Assembly: GCA_001657295.1 (NCBI GenBank)
Contig: LYSW01000031.1
Location: 8,369-67,118, forward strand
Reading direction: 5' to 3'
DNA length: 58,750 nucleotides
DNA from: Oceanicaulis sp. BBD 1991-10
GTDB lineage: Bacteria > Pseudomonadota > Alphaproteobacteria > Caulobacterales > Maricaulaceae
A program made the position numbers and the translations under genes. The number at the start of each line of letters is the position of its first letter. Positions within the stretch are counted from its first letter, which is position 1. Under the pieces are notes generated by a model. That model was not told the DNA's origin. It saw nothing but the letters and a program-made list of their open reading frames with translations, and ran no database searches. Positions 42,402-52,115 of the stretch are shown here, piece after piece.

Positions 42402-42644
42402 GTGAACCGGATTACGATTACCGTAACAAACGCCGACCAAGCTGCAGCGCTGGATCGCCTTGTCTCGAGATTTGCTGAAGACTTGGCTAAGCGTTCAAAT
42501 GAATGCGTTTTTTACCTTTCTCAGCCTGGCGAAGGGGCGCCGAGCCGCGTGGTTGAAACCGAGAGCCAGGAGACGCTTCAGCGCTTCATCGCCTTCGTGT
42601 CGCCGCACATGGCGCTCGATCATGAGATGCCTTCGATCGCCTAG
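42402..42644 (+). CDS. Small unknown protein between rfbD and rfbA
   Basis: An 80-residue frame starting at GTG 42402 with a GGGGG ribosome-binding tract about seven bases upstream. The product begins NRITITVTNADQAAALDRL and looks like a small alpha/beta protein (strand, helix, ECVFYLSQ strand, helix). It is divergent from rfbD and convergent with rfbA. I do not recognise it. The frame stays open far upstream into rfbD antisense, but that part looks non-coding. Confidence 0.5.
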   Translation: MNRITITVTNADQAAALDRLVSRFAEDLAKRSNECVFYLSQPGEGAPSRVVETESQETLQRFIAFVSPHMALDHEMPSIA

Positions 42645-42776
42645 GCGCGTCAGAATCGGCCGGCCTTGATTCGCGATCGACAGGCCGAAATCTGGTGCGG
42701 TGCAGCAATCCGAGTACTGAATTTTATTGAGCGTGACATTGCGGCAACGCTGCCGGCTAGGCTGGCGAGGCCGGAA

Positions 42777-43646
42777 TCACTGCGCATCTTTGGCGATATC
42801 GCAAAGATACTCACCGTACCCGCTCCGCAGCCGCTTTCCGAGGGCGGACAGAGCCTCAGAATTGATCCATCCATTCCGCCAGGCGGCTTCTTCCGGGCAA
42901 CCGACTTTGAATCCTTGCTGCTGTTCGACGGCGCGCACCCACTCCGTCGCCGTGACCATGCCTTCAAGGGTGCCGGTGTCCAGCCAAGTCGAGCCGCGGG
43001 GCAGCTGAACCACTTCGAGCTGGCCATCCCTGAGATAGCTCCGATTCAGCTCAGTGATCTCCAATTCGCCTCGATCTGACGGGGACAGTCCGCGAGCGCG
43101 TTCGGCGGCCGTCGCGTCATAGATATAGAGGCCGGTGACCGCCATATTGCTTTTGGGACGTTCCGGTTTTTCCTCAAGCGAGATCGGGCGGCCGTCCTCG
43201 TCAAACTCGATCACCCCGAACGCCCGCGCATCCCGGACCGGATAGGCGAAGCAGACCGCGCCGGCGGTCGAGGTGACCGCGGTGCGCAGCAATCCGGTCA
43301 GCCCCGGCGAGTAGAGGATATTGTCTCCCAAAGCGAGGATTGACCGGGACCCGGCCAGCCAGTCCTCGGTCAGGAGCATCGCCTGCGCGATTCCCGCCGG
43401 CTTGGGCTGCTCAATATAGGTGAAACTCAAGCCCCAGGACGCGCCGTCGCCGAGCAGTTTCTTGTAGAGCGGCAGGTGCTCGGGCGAGGAAATGATGCAG
43501 ATCTCGCGAATGCCGGCCAGGATCAGATTGGTGATCGGATAATAGACCAGAGGCTTGTCATAAATCGGCAGCAGCTGCTTAGAGAGCGCGAGGGTCAGCG
43601 GCTGGAGCCGGGTTCCCAAGCCGCCGGCCAACACCACGCCTTTCAT
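42777..43646 (-). CDS. rfbA: Glucose-1-phosphate thymidylyltransferase
   Basis: Makes dTDP-glucose from dTTP and glucose-1-phosphate, the first step of dTDP-rhamnose synthesis. The 289 residues start at MKGVVLAGGLGTRLQPLT, with the activator lysine and SKQLLPIYDKPLVYYP, ALGDNILYSPG, EEKPERPKSN and RGSTWLDTGT. The extra eight residues available upstream are not typical of the family. It is 148 bases downstream of rfbB. Confidence 0.96.
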   Translation of the reverse strand: MKGVVLAGGLGTRLQPLTLALSKQLLPIYDKPLVYYPITNLILAGIREICIISSPEHLPLYKKLLGDGASWGLSFTYIEQPKPAGIAQAMLLTEDWLAGSRSILALGDNILYSPGLTGLLRTAVTSTAGAVCFAYPVRDARAFGVIEFDEDGRPISLEEKPERPKSNMAVTGLYIYDATAAERARGLSPSDRGELEITELNRSYLRDGQLEVVQLPRGSTWLDTGTLEGMVTATEWVRAVEQQQGFKVGCPEEAAWRNGWINSEALSALGKRLRSGYGEYLCDIAKDAQ

Positions 43647-43794
43647 GTCGGTTTCATGAGGTGGGGTCATCGCGATCGGTTTTCCAAGACAGCTTCTGCA
43701 TTGATGGCGCGTATCGGCCGGATGCGCACGGCGAGAGTTATACGGCGGTCGCCGCCAGCCTCAATCGCGAAGTGAGCATTCCTGTGCGGCCTGA

Positions 43795-44829
43795 TCAGCC
43801 CCGCCCCAGTCTCGCGGCGCCGCTATAGCGCTGAACAAGCGGCGCCCACCAGCTTTCGTTTGAAAGATACCAGTCAATGGTTTCAAACAGGCCCTGACCG
43901 AAATCCGCCTTCGGCGTCCAGCCAAGCGCGCCCTTCGCCTTTGAGGCATCGATCGCATAGCGCCAGTCATGGCCGGGGCGGTCGGCGACGAAAGCTATGA
44001 GCTCATGGTGGGACGCGCGCGCGGGCCGCAGCTTGTCAAGCTGGTCGCAGATCGCCCGGACGACTTCGATATTGCTCAATTCCGCACCGCCTCCGAAGCA
44101 ATAGACGCTGTCCGCCTCCCCCGCCTCGGCGACCAGCCGAAGGCCGCGGGCATGGTCCTCGACATGCAGCCAGTCCCGGCGATTGGATCCGTCGCCATAG
44201 ACCGGCAGTTGAGCGCCGCGCATTGCGTTGAGCACCATTAACGGGATGAGTTTTTCTGGAAACTGGCGCGGACCGTAATTATTCGTGCAGTTTGAAATGC
44301 GGACATCCATTCCATAGGTGCGCGCCCAGGCCCGTGCGAGATGATCGCCGCCGGCCTTCGATGCTGAATAGGGCGAGCTCGGGTCGTATCGCGTCAATTC
44401 GTTGAACGGCGGATCGGCCTCATTCAGGCTGCCGAAGACTTCATCCGTGGAGACATGAACGAGGACCGGCGCGCCGGCGGCCGAGCCGCTCAGCGCGCGC
44501 GCCGCCTCCAAGACTTCGAACGTGCCGGTCACATTGGTTGCGATGAAATCATCGGCTGCATCAATCGACCGGTCGACATGGGTTTCAGCCGCCAGGTGAA
44601 AGATCACATCCGGTCGCGACGCGTCCAGCGCCGCCCGAAGCGCGCTGCGGTCTCGTATATCGCCTTGTGTGACGGTGCAGCGAGGCCTGGATCGCAACAG
44701 CTGCGCCGTGCCCGGCGCTGCGGCGTATGTCAGGGCGTCGAAGACGTCGACGCGCCAGCCGCATTCCAGAAGCTCCAGGCACAAGGCTGAACCGATAAAT
44801 CCGACGCCGCCGGTGATGAATGCTTTCAT
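43795..44829 (-). CDS. rfbB: dTDP-glucose 4,6-dehydratase
   Basis: Second step of dTDP-rhamnose synthesis, an NAD-dependent short-chain dehydrogenase/reductase. In 344 residues it shows the nucleotide loop TGGVGFIGSALC, AAETHVDRSID, the catalytic VSTDEVFG and YSASKAGGDHL, NCTNNYGPRQFPEKLIPLM and the RRDWLHVEDHA segment, all typical. The start codon overlaps the rfbC stop by four bases, so the two are coupled. Confidence 0.97.
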   Translation of the reverse strand: MKAFITGGVGFIGSALCLELLECGWRVDVFDALTYAAAPGTAQLLRSRPRCTVTQGDIRDRSALRAALDASRPDVIFHLAAETHVDRSIDAADDFIATNVTGTFEVLEAARALSGSAAGAPVLVHVSTDEVFGSLNEADPPFNELTRYDPSSPYSASKAGGDHLARAWARTYGMDVRISNCTNNYGPRQFPEKLIPLMVLNAMRGAQLPVYGDGSNRRDWLHVEDHARGLRLVAEAGEADSVYCFGGGAELSNIEVVRAICDQLDKLRPARASHHELIAFVADRPGHDWRYAIDASKAKGALGWTPKADFGQGLFETIDWYLSNESWWAPLVQRYSGAARLGRG

Positions 44830-45392
44830 GATCTTAAGCTTGGTGATGGAAATAATGGCCCGGCGTCACGCAGTGTTGGCGCGGCGGCGTCCTTCTTCGA
44901 CAGGATCGGAGACTGCGTGCCCCAATCGATCGCCAGATCCGGGTCGTTCCAGGCGATCGATCTGTCGTGGTCGGCGCTGTAGGCCTGGGTGGTCTTGTAG
45001 GCGACACGGGTGCGCGGCGCGCGGGTTACGAAGCCGTGCAGAAAGCCGCTTGGCACATAGATCAGCACGGGGTCATCCTCGGAGATGTCGATGCTGAAGT
45101 GCCGACCATAGGTCGTCGATCCTTCGCGGACATCCACCGCTACATCACGAATGGCCCCGGTGATCACGCCCACAAGCTTGCCCTGATCAAACGGCGCGCG
45201 CTGGCAGTGCAGACCGCGCAGCGTGCCCGGCTCGGCGGAGTAAGATAGATTGTCCTGGACGAAATCCTGAGTGAAACCGATCTGTTCCAAGCGCGGTCTC
45301 GACCAGGTTTCGCAGAACCACCCGCGCTGATCGCCGATGCGGTCGGGATGGATCAGTAATAGCCCATCGATCTGAAGATCTTCAATTCGCAT
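44826..45392 (-). CDS. rfbC: dTDP-4-dehydrorhamnose 3,5-epimerase
   Basis: Third step of dTDP-rhamnose synthesis, a cupin-fold epimerase. The start MRIEDLQIDGLLLIHPDRIGDQRGWF-type N-terminus matches the family; an ATG 13 codons earlier (45431) is possible but lies inside a perfect inverted repeat. Visible motifs are RGLHCQRAPFDQGKLVGV with the catalytic His, GRHFSIDISEDD, YVPSGFLHGFVT, and IAWNDPDLAIDW near the C-terminus. First gene of the rfbCBA transcript, divergent from kdsD. Confidence 0.94.
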   Translation of the reverse strand: MRIEDLQIDGLLLIHPDRIGDQRGWFCETWSRPRLEQIGFTQDFVQDNLSYSAEPGTLRGLHCQRAPFDQGKLVGVITGAIRDVAVDVREGSTTYGRHFSIDISEDDPVLIYVPSGFLHGFVTRAPRTRVAYKTTQAYSADHDRSIAWNDPDLAIDWGTQSPILSKKDAAAPTLRDAGPLFPSPSLRS

Positions 45393-45427
45393 CGGAAGCT
45401 GGTCGGTGGCCGCAGGTGAATCTCCTC

Positions 45428-45462
45428 CCATCTAGCAAGCGTCCGGTGACACTGCTAGATGG
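45428..45462. promoter_or_regulatory. Perfect 10-base inverted repeat between rfbC and kdsD
   Basis: CCATCTAGCA (45428-45437) and TGCTAGATGG (45453-45462) are perfect complements with a 15-base spacer. The repeat stands in the 105-base region between two divergent polysaccharide genes, so one bound regulator could control both directions. It could also act as an RNA hairpin. The sequence CTAG within each arm is rare in this GC-rich DNA. Confidence 0.5.
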
Positions 45463-45497
45463 TTCGATGATCGAAGCGCGGTCCGGAGATGCCCCCG

Positions 45498-46490
45498 ATG
45501 TCCCCTGCAACGCCCAAGGCTTACGACGCGCCGACGCTGATCGGCGCGATGCAAAGGACGCTGGACCTGGAAGTGTCCGGCCTGGCCCTTCTTAAAGCGG
45601 GCCTGGGCGAGGCGGAGCTTGAGGCGGTGCGCCTGGTCGCGGAATTGAAGGGACGGTTGGTATGCGCCGGCGTCGGCAAATCAGGCCATGTCGCGCGCAA
45701 GATCGCAGCCACGCTGGCGTCGACCGGGACGCCGTCCCAATACGTCCATCCATCGGAGGCGAGCCATGGCGATCTTGGCATGATCACCGCCGACGATGCG
45801 GTGCTGGCGCTTTCGAAGTCGGGCGAAACCCGCGAGCTGGGTGACATTGTCGCCTATTGCCGGCGATTTTCCGTACCGCTGATCGCGATGACCGCCGGCG
45901 CCGGCTCGACGCTGGCGAAGGGCGCTGATCTGGTGCTTCAGGTTCCGGACGCTGAAGAAGCTTGCGGCGAAACGCGGGCGCCGACGACTTCGACGACCAT
46001 GATGATGGCTTACGGTGATGCGCTCGCTGTGGCGTTGATCGAGGCGCGTGGCTTCACGGCCGGCGACTTCGCCCGGTTTCACCCGGGCGGCGCGCTCGGT
46101 TCGGCATTGGCGCGGGTTGATTCATTGATGCATCACGGTGATGCGATTCCGCTTGTCGGCCAGGAGGCGATGATGGGCGAAGCTTTGATCGTCATGAGCG
46201 AGAAGGGCTTTGGCTGCGTCGGCGTGGTCGACATGGACAACCGGCTGACCGGAATGATCACGGACGGGGATTTGCGCCGCAAGATGGGCCCGGCTTTTAC
46301 TGAGGCGAAAGCGATGGAGGTAATGACCGCCGACCCGATCACCGTGGCGCCGGACGCGTTGGCGTCCGATGCGCTGCGGCAGATGACCGCCGGCGACCGC
46401 AAAATCACGCAGCTATTCGTCTGCGACGCCTCAAAGCATCCGGTCGGGCTGATTCATATCCATGATTTGCTGCGCGCAGGCGTGAGTTAG
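45498..46490 (+). CDS. kdsD: Arabinose-5-phosphate isomerase (KpsF/GutQ family)
   Basis: Converts ribulose-5-phosphate to arabinose-5-phosphate, the first step towards Kdo in lipopolysaccharide. The 330-residue protein has a SIS domain (GVGKSGHVARKIAATLAS; HPSEASHGDLGMI; LSKSGETRELG; ETRAPTTSTTMMMA; FHPGGALG) and two C-terminal CBS domains (MHHGDAIPLV ... GDLRRKMG; VMTADPITVAPDA ... HIHDLLRAG). ATG 45498 is preferred over ATG 45489 because GGAG at 45485-45488 is then correctly spaced. kdsC and the lpt genes that often follow are not here. Confidence 0.94.
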   Translation: MSPATPKAYDAPTLIGAMQRTLDLEVSGLALLKAGLGEAELEAVRLVAELKGRLVCAGVGKSGHVARKIAATLASTGTPSQYVHPSEASHGDLGMITADDAVLALSKSGETRELGDIVAYCRRFSVPLIAMTAGAGSTLAKGADLVLQVPDAEEACGETRAPTTSTTMMMAYGDALAVALIEARGFTAGDFARFHPGGALGSALARVDSLMHHGDAIPLVGQEAMMGEALIVMSEKGFGCVGVVDMDNRLTGMITDGDLRRKMGPAFTEAKAMEVMTADPITVAPDALASDALRQMTAGDRKITQLFVCDASKHPVGLIHIHDLLRAGVS

Positions 46491-46497
46491 CGGCCCC

Positions 46498-47094
46498 GTG
46501 ACCTTACCCTCCCTGTCAGACCGGTTCTTTCTGCCGTTCGCCGCCATCATCGCGGCGATCGTCATCTGGCTCGCAATTCAATACCGGCCGGTCGGTCAAA
46601 ACCCGGTCATCACCGCCGATCGCTTCTTAATGGAGGGCGCGGCGCTGGCGCAGCTGGTGCCGGGTCCCGGCACTCAGAGCGTCTTTGATCCCGCCTCGCC
46701 CGGCGGACCGACCGCCCGGACGATTGCGACGGCTTCGTTGGAGGCGGCCGGCGGCCTCTCCGCCGGCGTCGGGGCTGTGATCGCCGGCGATTTTGAAGAA
46801 GCGGCGATCGGCCGGGCCATTGAGGTGTCATTCGAACTCCGAGCCATCGATCCGGAGCAGACGTCAATCGGGATCGGCTATTTTGTCGTCGGGGAGGGTG
46901 ATACGGGCTGGAGACTCGTTCCCGTCACCACGCGTTTTGAACGCGTGACGCTGCGCCATCGCATTCCGGAAAACGCCCCTCGCGGCAATAATGACTGGGT
47001 CGGGCTGTGGCCGGATCCCGACGGCGCCGGGCGCGCCGTGGTCGTGAGGAGGATCGAGGTGCAGATCCTTCCGGAAGCTGAAGACGCGGAGTGA
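46498..47094 (+). CDS. Unknown membrane-anchored protein between kdsD and ugd
   Basis: A 198-residue product from a GTG start seven bases after kdsD. One N-terminal helix (FFLPFAAIIAAIVIWLAIQY) anchors it, and the remainder is probably periplasmic and beta-rich, like a carbohydrate-binding sandwich, with VSFELRAIDPEQTSIGIGYFV and WVGLWPDPDGAG. I do not recognise it. LptC is a single-anchor periplasmic protein in this place in other bacteria, but no LptC motif is seen. Confidence 0.6.
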   Translation: MTLPSLSDRFFLPFAAIIAAIVIWLAIQYRPVGQNPVITADRFLMEGAALAQLVPGPGTQSVFDPASPGGPTARTIATASLEAAGGLSAGVGAVIAGDFEEAAIGRAIEVSFELRAIDPEQTSIGIGYFVVGEGDTGWRLVPVTTRFERVTLRHRIPENAPRGNNDWVGLWPDPDGAGRAVVVRRIEVQILPEAEDAE

Positions 47095-47221
47095 AGCCTG
47101 ACCGCATGGCGCCAGGACGCGTCGGAGCGGCCTGGGCGGGAGAGCGCCGGTGAAGACTTTCGGATTGGACGCTTAGGAGCGAAACCGCTAAGTCCCACCG
47201 GCAAGACCAAGGGAGCCGGTG

Positions 47222-48523
47222 ATGCGCGTTGCGATGATTGGAACAGGCTATGTCGGGCTGGTGTCGGGCGCGTGCTTCGCGGATTTCGGCCATCACGTCA
47301 CCTGTGTCGACAAGGATGCCGGAAAGATCGAACAGCTGCGCTCCGGCGGCGTGCCGATCTATGAACCGGGACTCGACCTTCTCATCGAGCGCAATGTGCG
47401 CGAAGGCCGGCTCGATTTCGACACCGAGCTGACCACCGCCGTTCGCGATGCGGACGTGGTGTTTATCGCCGTCGGCACGCCCTCGCGCCGAGGCGACGGC
47501 CATGCCGACTTGTCGTATGTCTACGCCGCCGCTGAAGAAATCGCCGCTGCGATGGACGGCTTCACGGTCGTCGTGACCAAATCGACTGTCCCGGTCGGCA
47601 CAGGCGATGAAGTCGAGGCGGTGATCCGGAAGGCGCGCCCGGGCGCCGACTTCGCGGTCGTCTCCAATCCCGAATTCCTGCGCGAGGGCGCGGCGATCGA
47701 AGACTTCAAACGCCCGGACCGCGTGGTGGTCGGGGTTGAGAGCGCGCCGGCGCGCGATGTGATGCGCGAGCTTTACCGTCCGCTCTTCCTCAATGAGACG
47801 CCGATCCTGTTCACGGAGCGGCGCACGTCCGAACTGATCAAATATGCGGCCAACGCCTTTCTGGCGATGAAGATCACCTTCATCAACGAGATCGCCGATC
47901 TGTGCGAGGCGACCGGCGCCAATGTCCAGCAGGTGGCCAAAGGCATCGGGCTGGACAATCGGATCGGCCAGAAATTCCTGCATGCCGGCCCCGGCTATGG
48001 CGGCTCCTGCTTTCCCAAGGACACGCTCGCCCTGTCGCGAACCGCCCAGGAATATGAGAAGCCGCTTCGCCTGGTGGAGACCGTCGTCGAGGTCAATGAC
48101 GCGCGCAAGGCCAGCATGGCGGACAAGATCATCTCCGCAGCCGGCGGGTCGCTCGAGGGCAAGACCGTGGCCGTGCTGGGCCTGACGTTTAAGCCGAACA
48201 CCGATGATATGCGCGAGGCGCCCAGCCTTGAAATCATCCCCGCGCTTCAGCGCGCCGGCGCCAAAGTGCGGGCCTTTGATCCGGCGGGCGCATTTGAAGC
48301 CGAGAAGCTTCTGACCGACGTCGAATTCGTGACGGGCCCCTACCAATGCGCGGAGGGCGCGGACCTGCTCGCGATCATTACCGAATGGAATGAGTTTCGG
48401 GCCCTGGATCTGGAACGGGTCCGGGACAGCCTGAAGGCCCCGATCATTGTCGACCTGCGCAATATCTATGATGTCGAGGACATGGCCCAACGCGGCTTCA
48501 CCTATGTAAGCGTCGGGCGCTGA
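47222..48523 (+). CDS. ugd: UDP-glucose 6-dehydrogenase
   Basis: Oxidises UDP-glucose twice to UDP-glucuronate, an acidic sugar donor. In 433 residues the N-terminal NAD domain reads VAMIGTGYVGLVSGACFAD; SVE TPSRRGDGHADLS and KSTVPVGTGDE follow; the catalytic cysteine is in GYGGSCFPKDTLAL; LGLTFKPNTDDMREAPS is in the UDP-binding domain. The start is ATG 47222 with GGGAG upstream; GTG 47219 is also in frame. GDP-mannose dehydrogenase (AlgD) is a near relative, but the sequence fits UDP-glucose dehydrogenase better. Confidence 0.92.
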   Translation: MRVAMIGTGYVGLVSGACFADFGHHVTCVDKDAGKIEQLRSGGVPIYEPGLDLLIERNVREGRLDFDTELTTAVRDADVVFIAVGTPSRRGDGHADLSYVYAAAEEIAAAMDGFTVVVTKSTVPVGTGDEVEAVIRKARPGADFAVVSNPEFLREGAAIEDFKRPDRVVVGVESAPARDVMRELYRPLFLNETPILFTERRTSELIKYAANAFLAMKITFINEIADLCEATGANVQQVAKGIGLDNRIGQKFLHAGPGYGGSCFPKDTLALSRTAQEYEKPLRLVETVVEVNDARKASMADKIISAAGGSLEGKTVAVLGLTFKPNTDDMREAPSLEIIPALQRAGAKVRAFDPAGAFEAEKLLTDVEFVTGPYQCAEGADLLAIITEWNEFRALDLERVRDSLKAPIIVDLRNIYDVEDMAQRGFTYVSVGR

Positions 48524-48624
48524 TCCGCGCCTTGCGGCGCGGACCGCGCCGGCGGGCATGGATAGGGCCTTGACCGTCGCCCATGGCCGAACTACGCCGC
48601 GCTCAGCAATCGCGAGGGATATCC

Positions 48625-50133
48625 ATGCGCTCTGACATTCAGCCGAATACCTGGGACTTCGAGACCGAGGCTTTGGTCACCCCGACTGGGTTTCGCGAAT
48701 ATGATGCGCGCTGGTGGTTCGGCCATTCAAGCTCGGACAAGCCGCCCCAGATCAATCTCTATGGCGTTCAGGCTCTGGGCAAAGGGCTCGGCACGCTCAT
48801 CCACGAGGTCGGCAAGCGTCCGCACATTGTCACCGGACATGATTTCCGCAGCTATTCGCTTGCCGTCAAACAGGCGCTCCAGGTCGGTTTGATGGAGGCC
48901 GGGATCACGGTCCACGATATCGGCCTGGCGTTGTCCCCCACGGCCTATTTCGCGCAATTCCACCTGGATGTGGACTGCGTGGCGATGGTCACCGCGAGCC
49001 ACAATTCAAACGGCTGGACCGGCGTGAAAATGGGCGTCGAGCGTCCGCTCACATTCGGGCCGGACGAGATGAGCCGCCTCAAGGAGATCGTGCTCAGCGA
49101 GCAGGGCGTTGCGCGCGACGGCGGCGGATATGTCCGCGAGACAGGCGTTGCGGAGGCCTTCAAGGCCGATGTCGTCAAGGGCGCATCGATCGGGCGAAAG
49201 CTGAAAATCGTCGCCGCGTGCGGCAACGGGACCGCCGGGGCGTTCGCGCCGGACGTTCTCGAAGCGCTTGGCGCTGAAGTGATCGCCATGGATTGCGAGC
49301 TGGATCACACTTTTCCGCGCTATAATCCGAACCCGGAAGACATGAAGATGCTTCACGCGCTCGCCGCGCGCGTCAAAGAGACCGGCGCCGATATCGGGCT
49401 GGCTTTCGACGGCGATGGCGACCGCTGCGGCGTGGTTGACGAAACCGGGGACGAGATTTTCGCCGACAAGGTGGGCCTCATGCTCGCGCGGGACCTGTCG
49501 GCGGAGCACGGCGACGCGAAATTCGTCGTCGATGTGAAGTCGACGGGCCTTTACGCCATTGATCCGGTCCTCAGGGCGAACGGCGCGACGACGGATTACT
49601 GGAAGACGGGCCATTCTTACATCAAGCGCCGCTCGCACGAGCTGGGCGCCCTGGCGGGTTTTGAGAAATCCGGCCACTACTTCCTGCAGCCGCCGATCGG
49701 GCGCGGTTATGACGACGCGCTGGTCTCGGCCCGGTGCATCCTGGAGATGCTCGATCGCAATCCCGACAAGTCCATGTCCGACCTGAAAAAGGCGCTTCCG
49801 GTCAGCTATGGGTCGCCGACCATGTCGCCGTCATGCGCAGACGAAGTGAAATATGACGTCGTCGCGCGCATCGTTGCGGAGTTTCAGCGCCGCGCCGAGG
49901 CGGGCGAAGCCGTCGCGGGGCGCCAGATTGCGGACGTCAACACCGTCAACGGCGTTCGTTTCACCTTGGAAGGCGGCGCGTGGGGTCTGGTGCGGGCCAG
50001 TTCGAACACGCCCAATCTGGTTGTCGTTGTGGAAAGCCCCGACAGTCAGGACGATGTGCGCGCGGTGTTCGCCGCCATCAAGGAGGAGCTGTCTCGCCAC
50101 CCCGAAGTCGGCGGGTTCGACCAGGAGCTCTGA
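48625..50133 (+). CDS. manB: Phosphomannomutase/phosphoglucomutase
   Basis: Interconverts hexose-6- and hexose-1-phosphates, feeding GDP-mannose or UDP-glucose synthesis. The 502-residue protein has the phosphoserine loop TASHNSNGWTGVKMG, the metal loop DGDGDRCG, the sugar-binding GFEKSGHYFL and the C-terminal phosphate site RASSNTPNL. The start at ATG 48625 has GAGGG suitably spaced; the frame runs 42 bases further upstream. Downstream GMP-AGE fusion makes mannose the likely sugar. It resembles the longer alphaproteobacterial ManB rather than GlmM. Confidence 0.9.
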   Translation: MRSDIQPNTWDFETEALVTPTGFREYDARWWFGHSSSDKPPQINLYGVQALGKGLGTLIHEVGKRPHIVTGHDFRSYSLAVKQALQVGLMEAGITVHDIGLALSPTAYFAQFHLDVDCVAMVTASHNSNGWTGVKMGVERPLTFGPDEMSRLKEIVLSEQGVARDGGGYVRETGVAEAFKADVVKGASIGRKLKIVAACGNGTAGAFAPDVLEALGAEVIAMDCELDHTFPRYNPNPEDMKMLHALAARVKETGADIGLAFDGDGDRCGVVDETGDEIFADKVGLMLARDLSAEHGDAKFVVDVKSTGLYAIDPVLRANGATTDYWKTGHSYIKRRSHELGALAGFEKSGHYFLQPPIGRGYDDALVSARCILEMLDRNPDKSMSDLKKALPVSYGSPTMSPSCADEVKYDVVARIVAEFQRRAEAGEAVAGRQIADVNTVNGVRFTLEGGAWGLVRASSNTPNLVVVVESPDSQDDVRAVFAAIKEELSRHPEVGGFDQEL

Positions 50134-50216
50134 TCTGACGCCCGAGGCTGGCGGCGAGACCGAATTCGGTCTATCCGACAAACGGGCGGGGTGGCGGCTG
50201 AACCAGTGGGAACGCT

Positions 50217-52035
<1,819 letters not shown>

Positions 52036-52037
<2 letters not shown>

Positions 52038-52065
52038 GCCGTTCGACAGCCAGGCGGCCTTGTTT
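52036..52065 (+). terminator. Weak terminator candidate after glmS
   Basis: AGGCCG (52036-52041), which includes part of the glmS stop codon, pairs with CGGCCT (52055-52060), followed by TGTTT. The stem is short and the T-run poor, so read-through is likely. Confidence 0.4.
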
Positions 52066-52115
52066 CGACGCATTCGCCCGCTAAAACTGCTTCTCGGTGG
52101 CAAGGGGGGGCGAGC

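Noticed and set aside
46925-48559. 544-codon minus-strand frame across ugd
   Set aside because: It mirrors the dehydrogenase gene and has no domain of its own.
50134-50216. glmS ribozyme upstream of glmS
   Set aside because: The 83-base gap is far too short for the ribozyme and shows none of its conserved core; such ribozymes are mainly found in Firmicutes.
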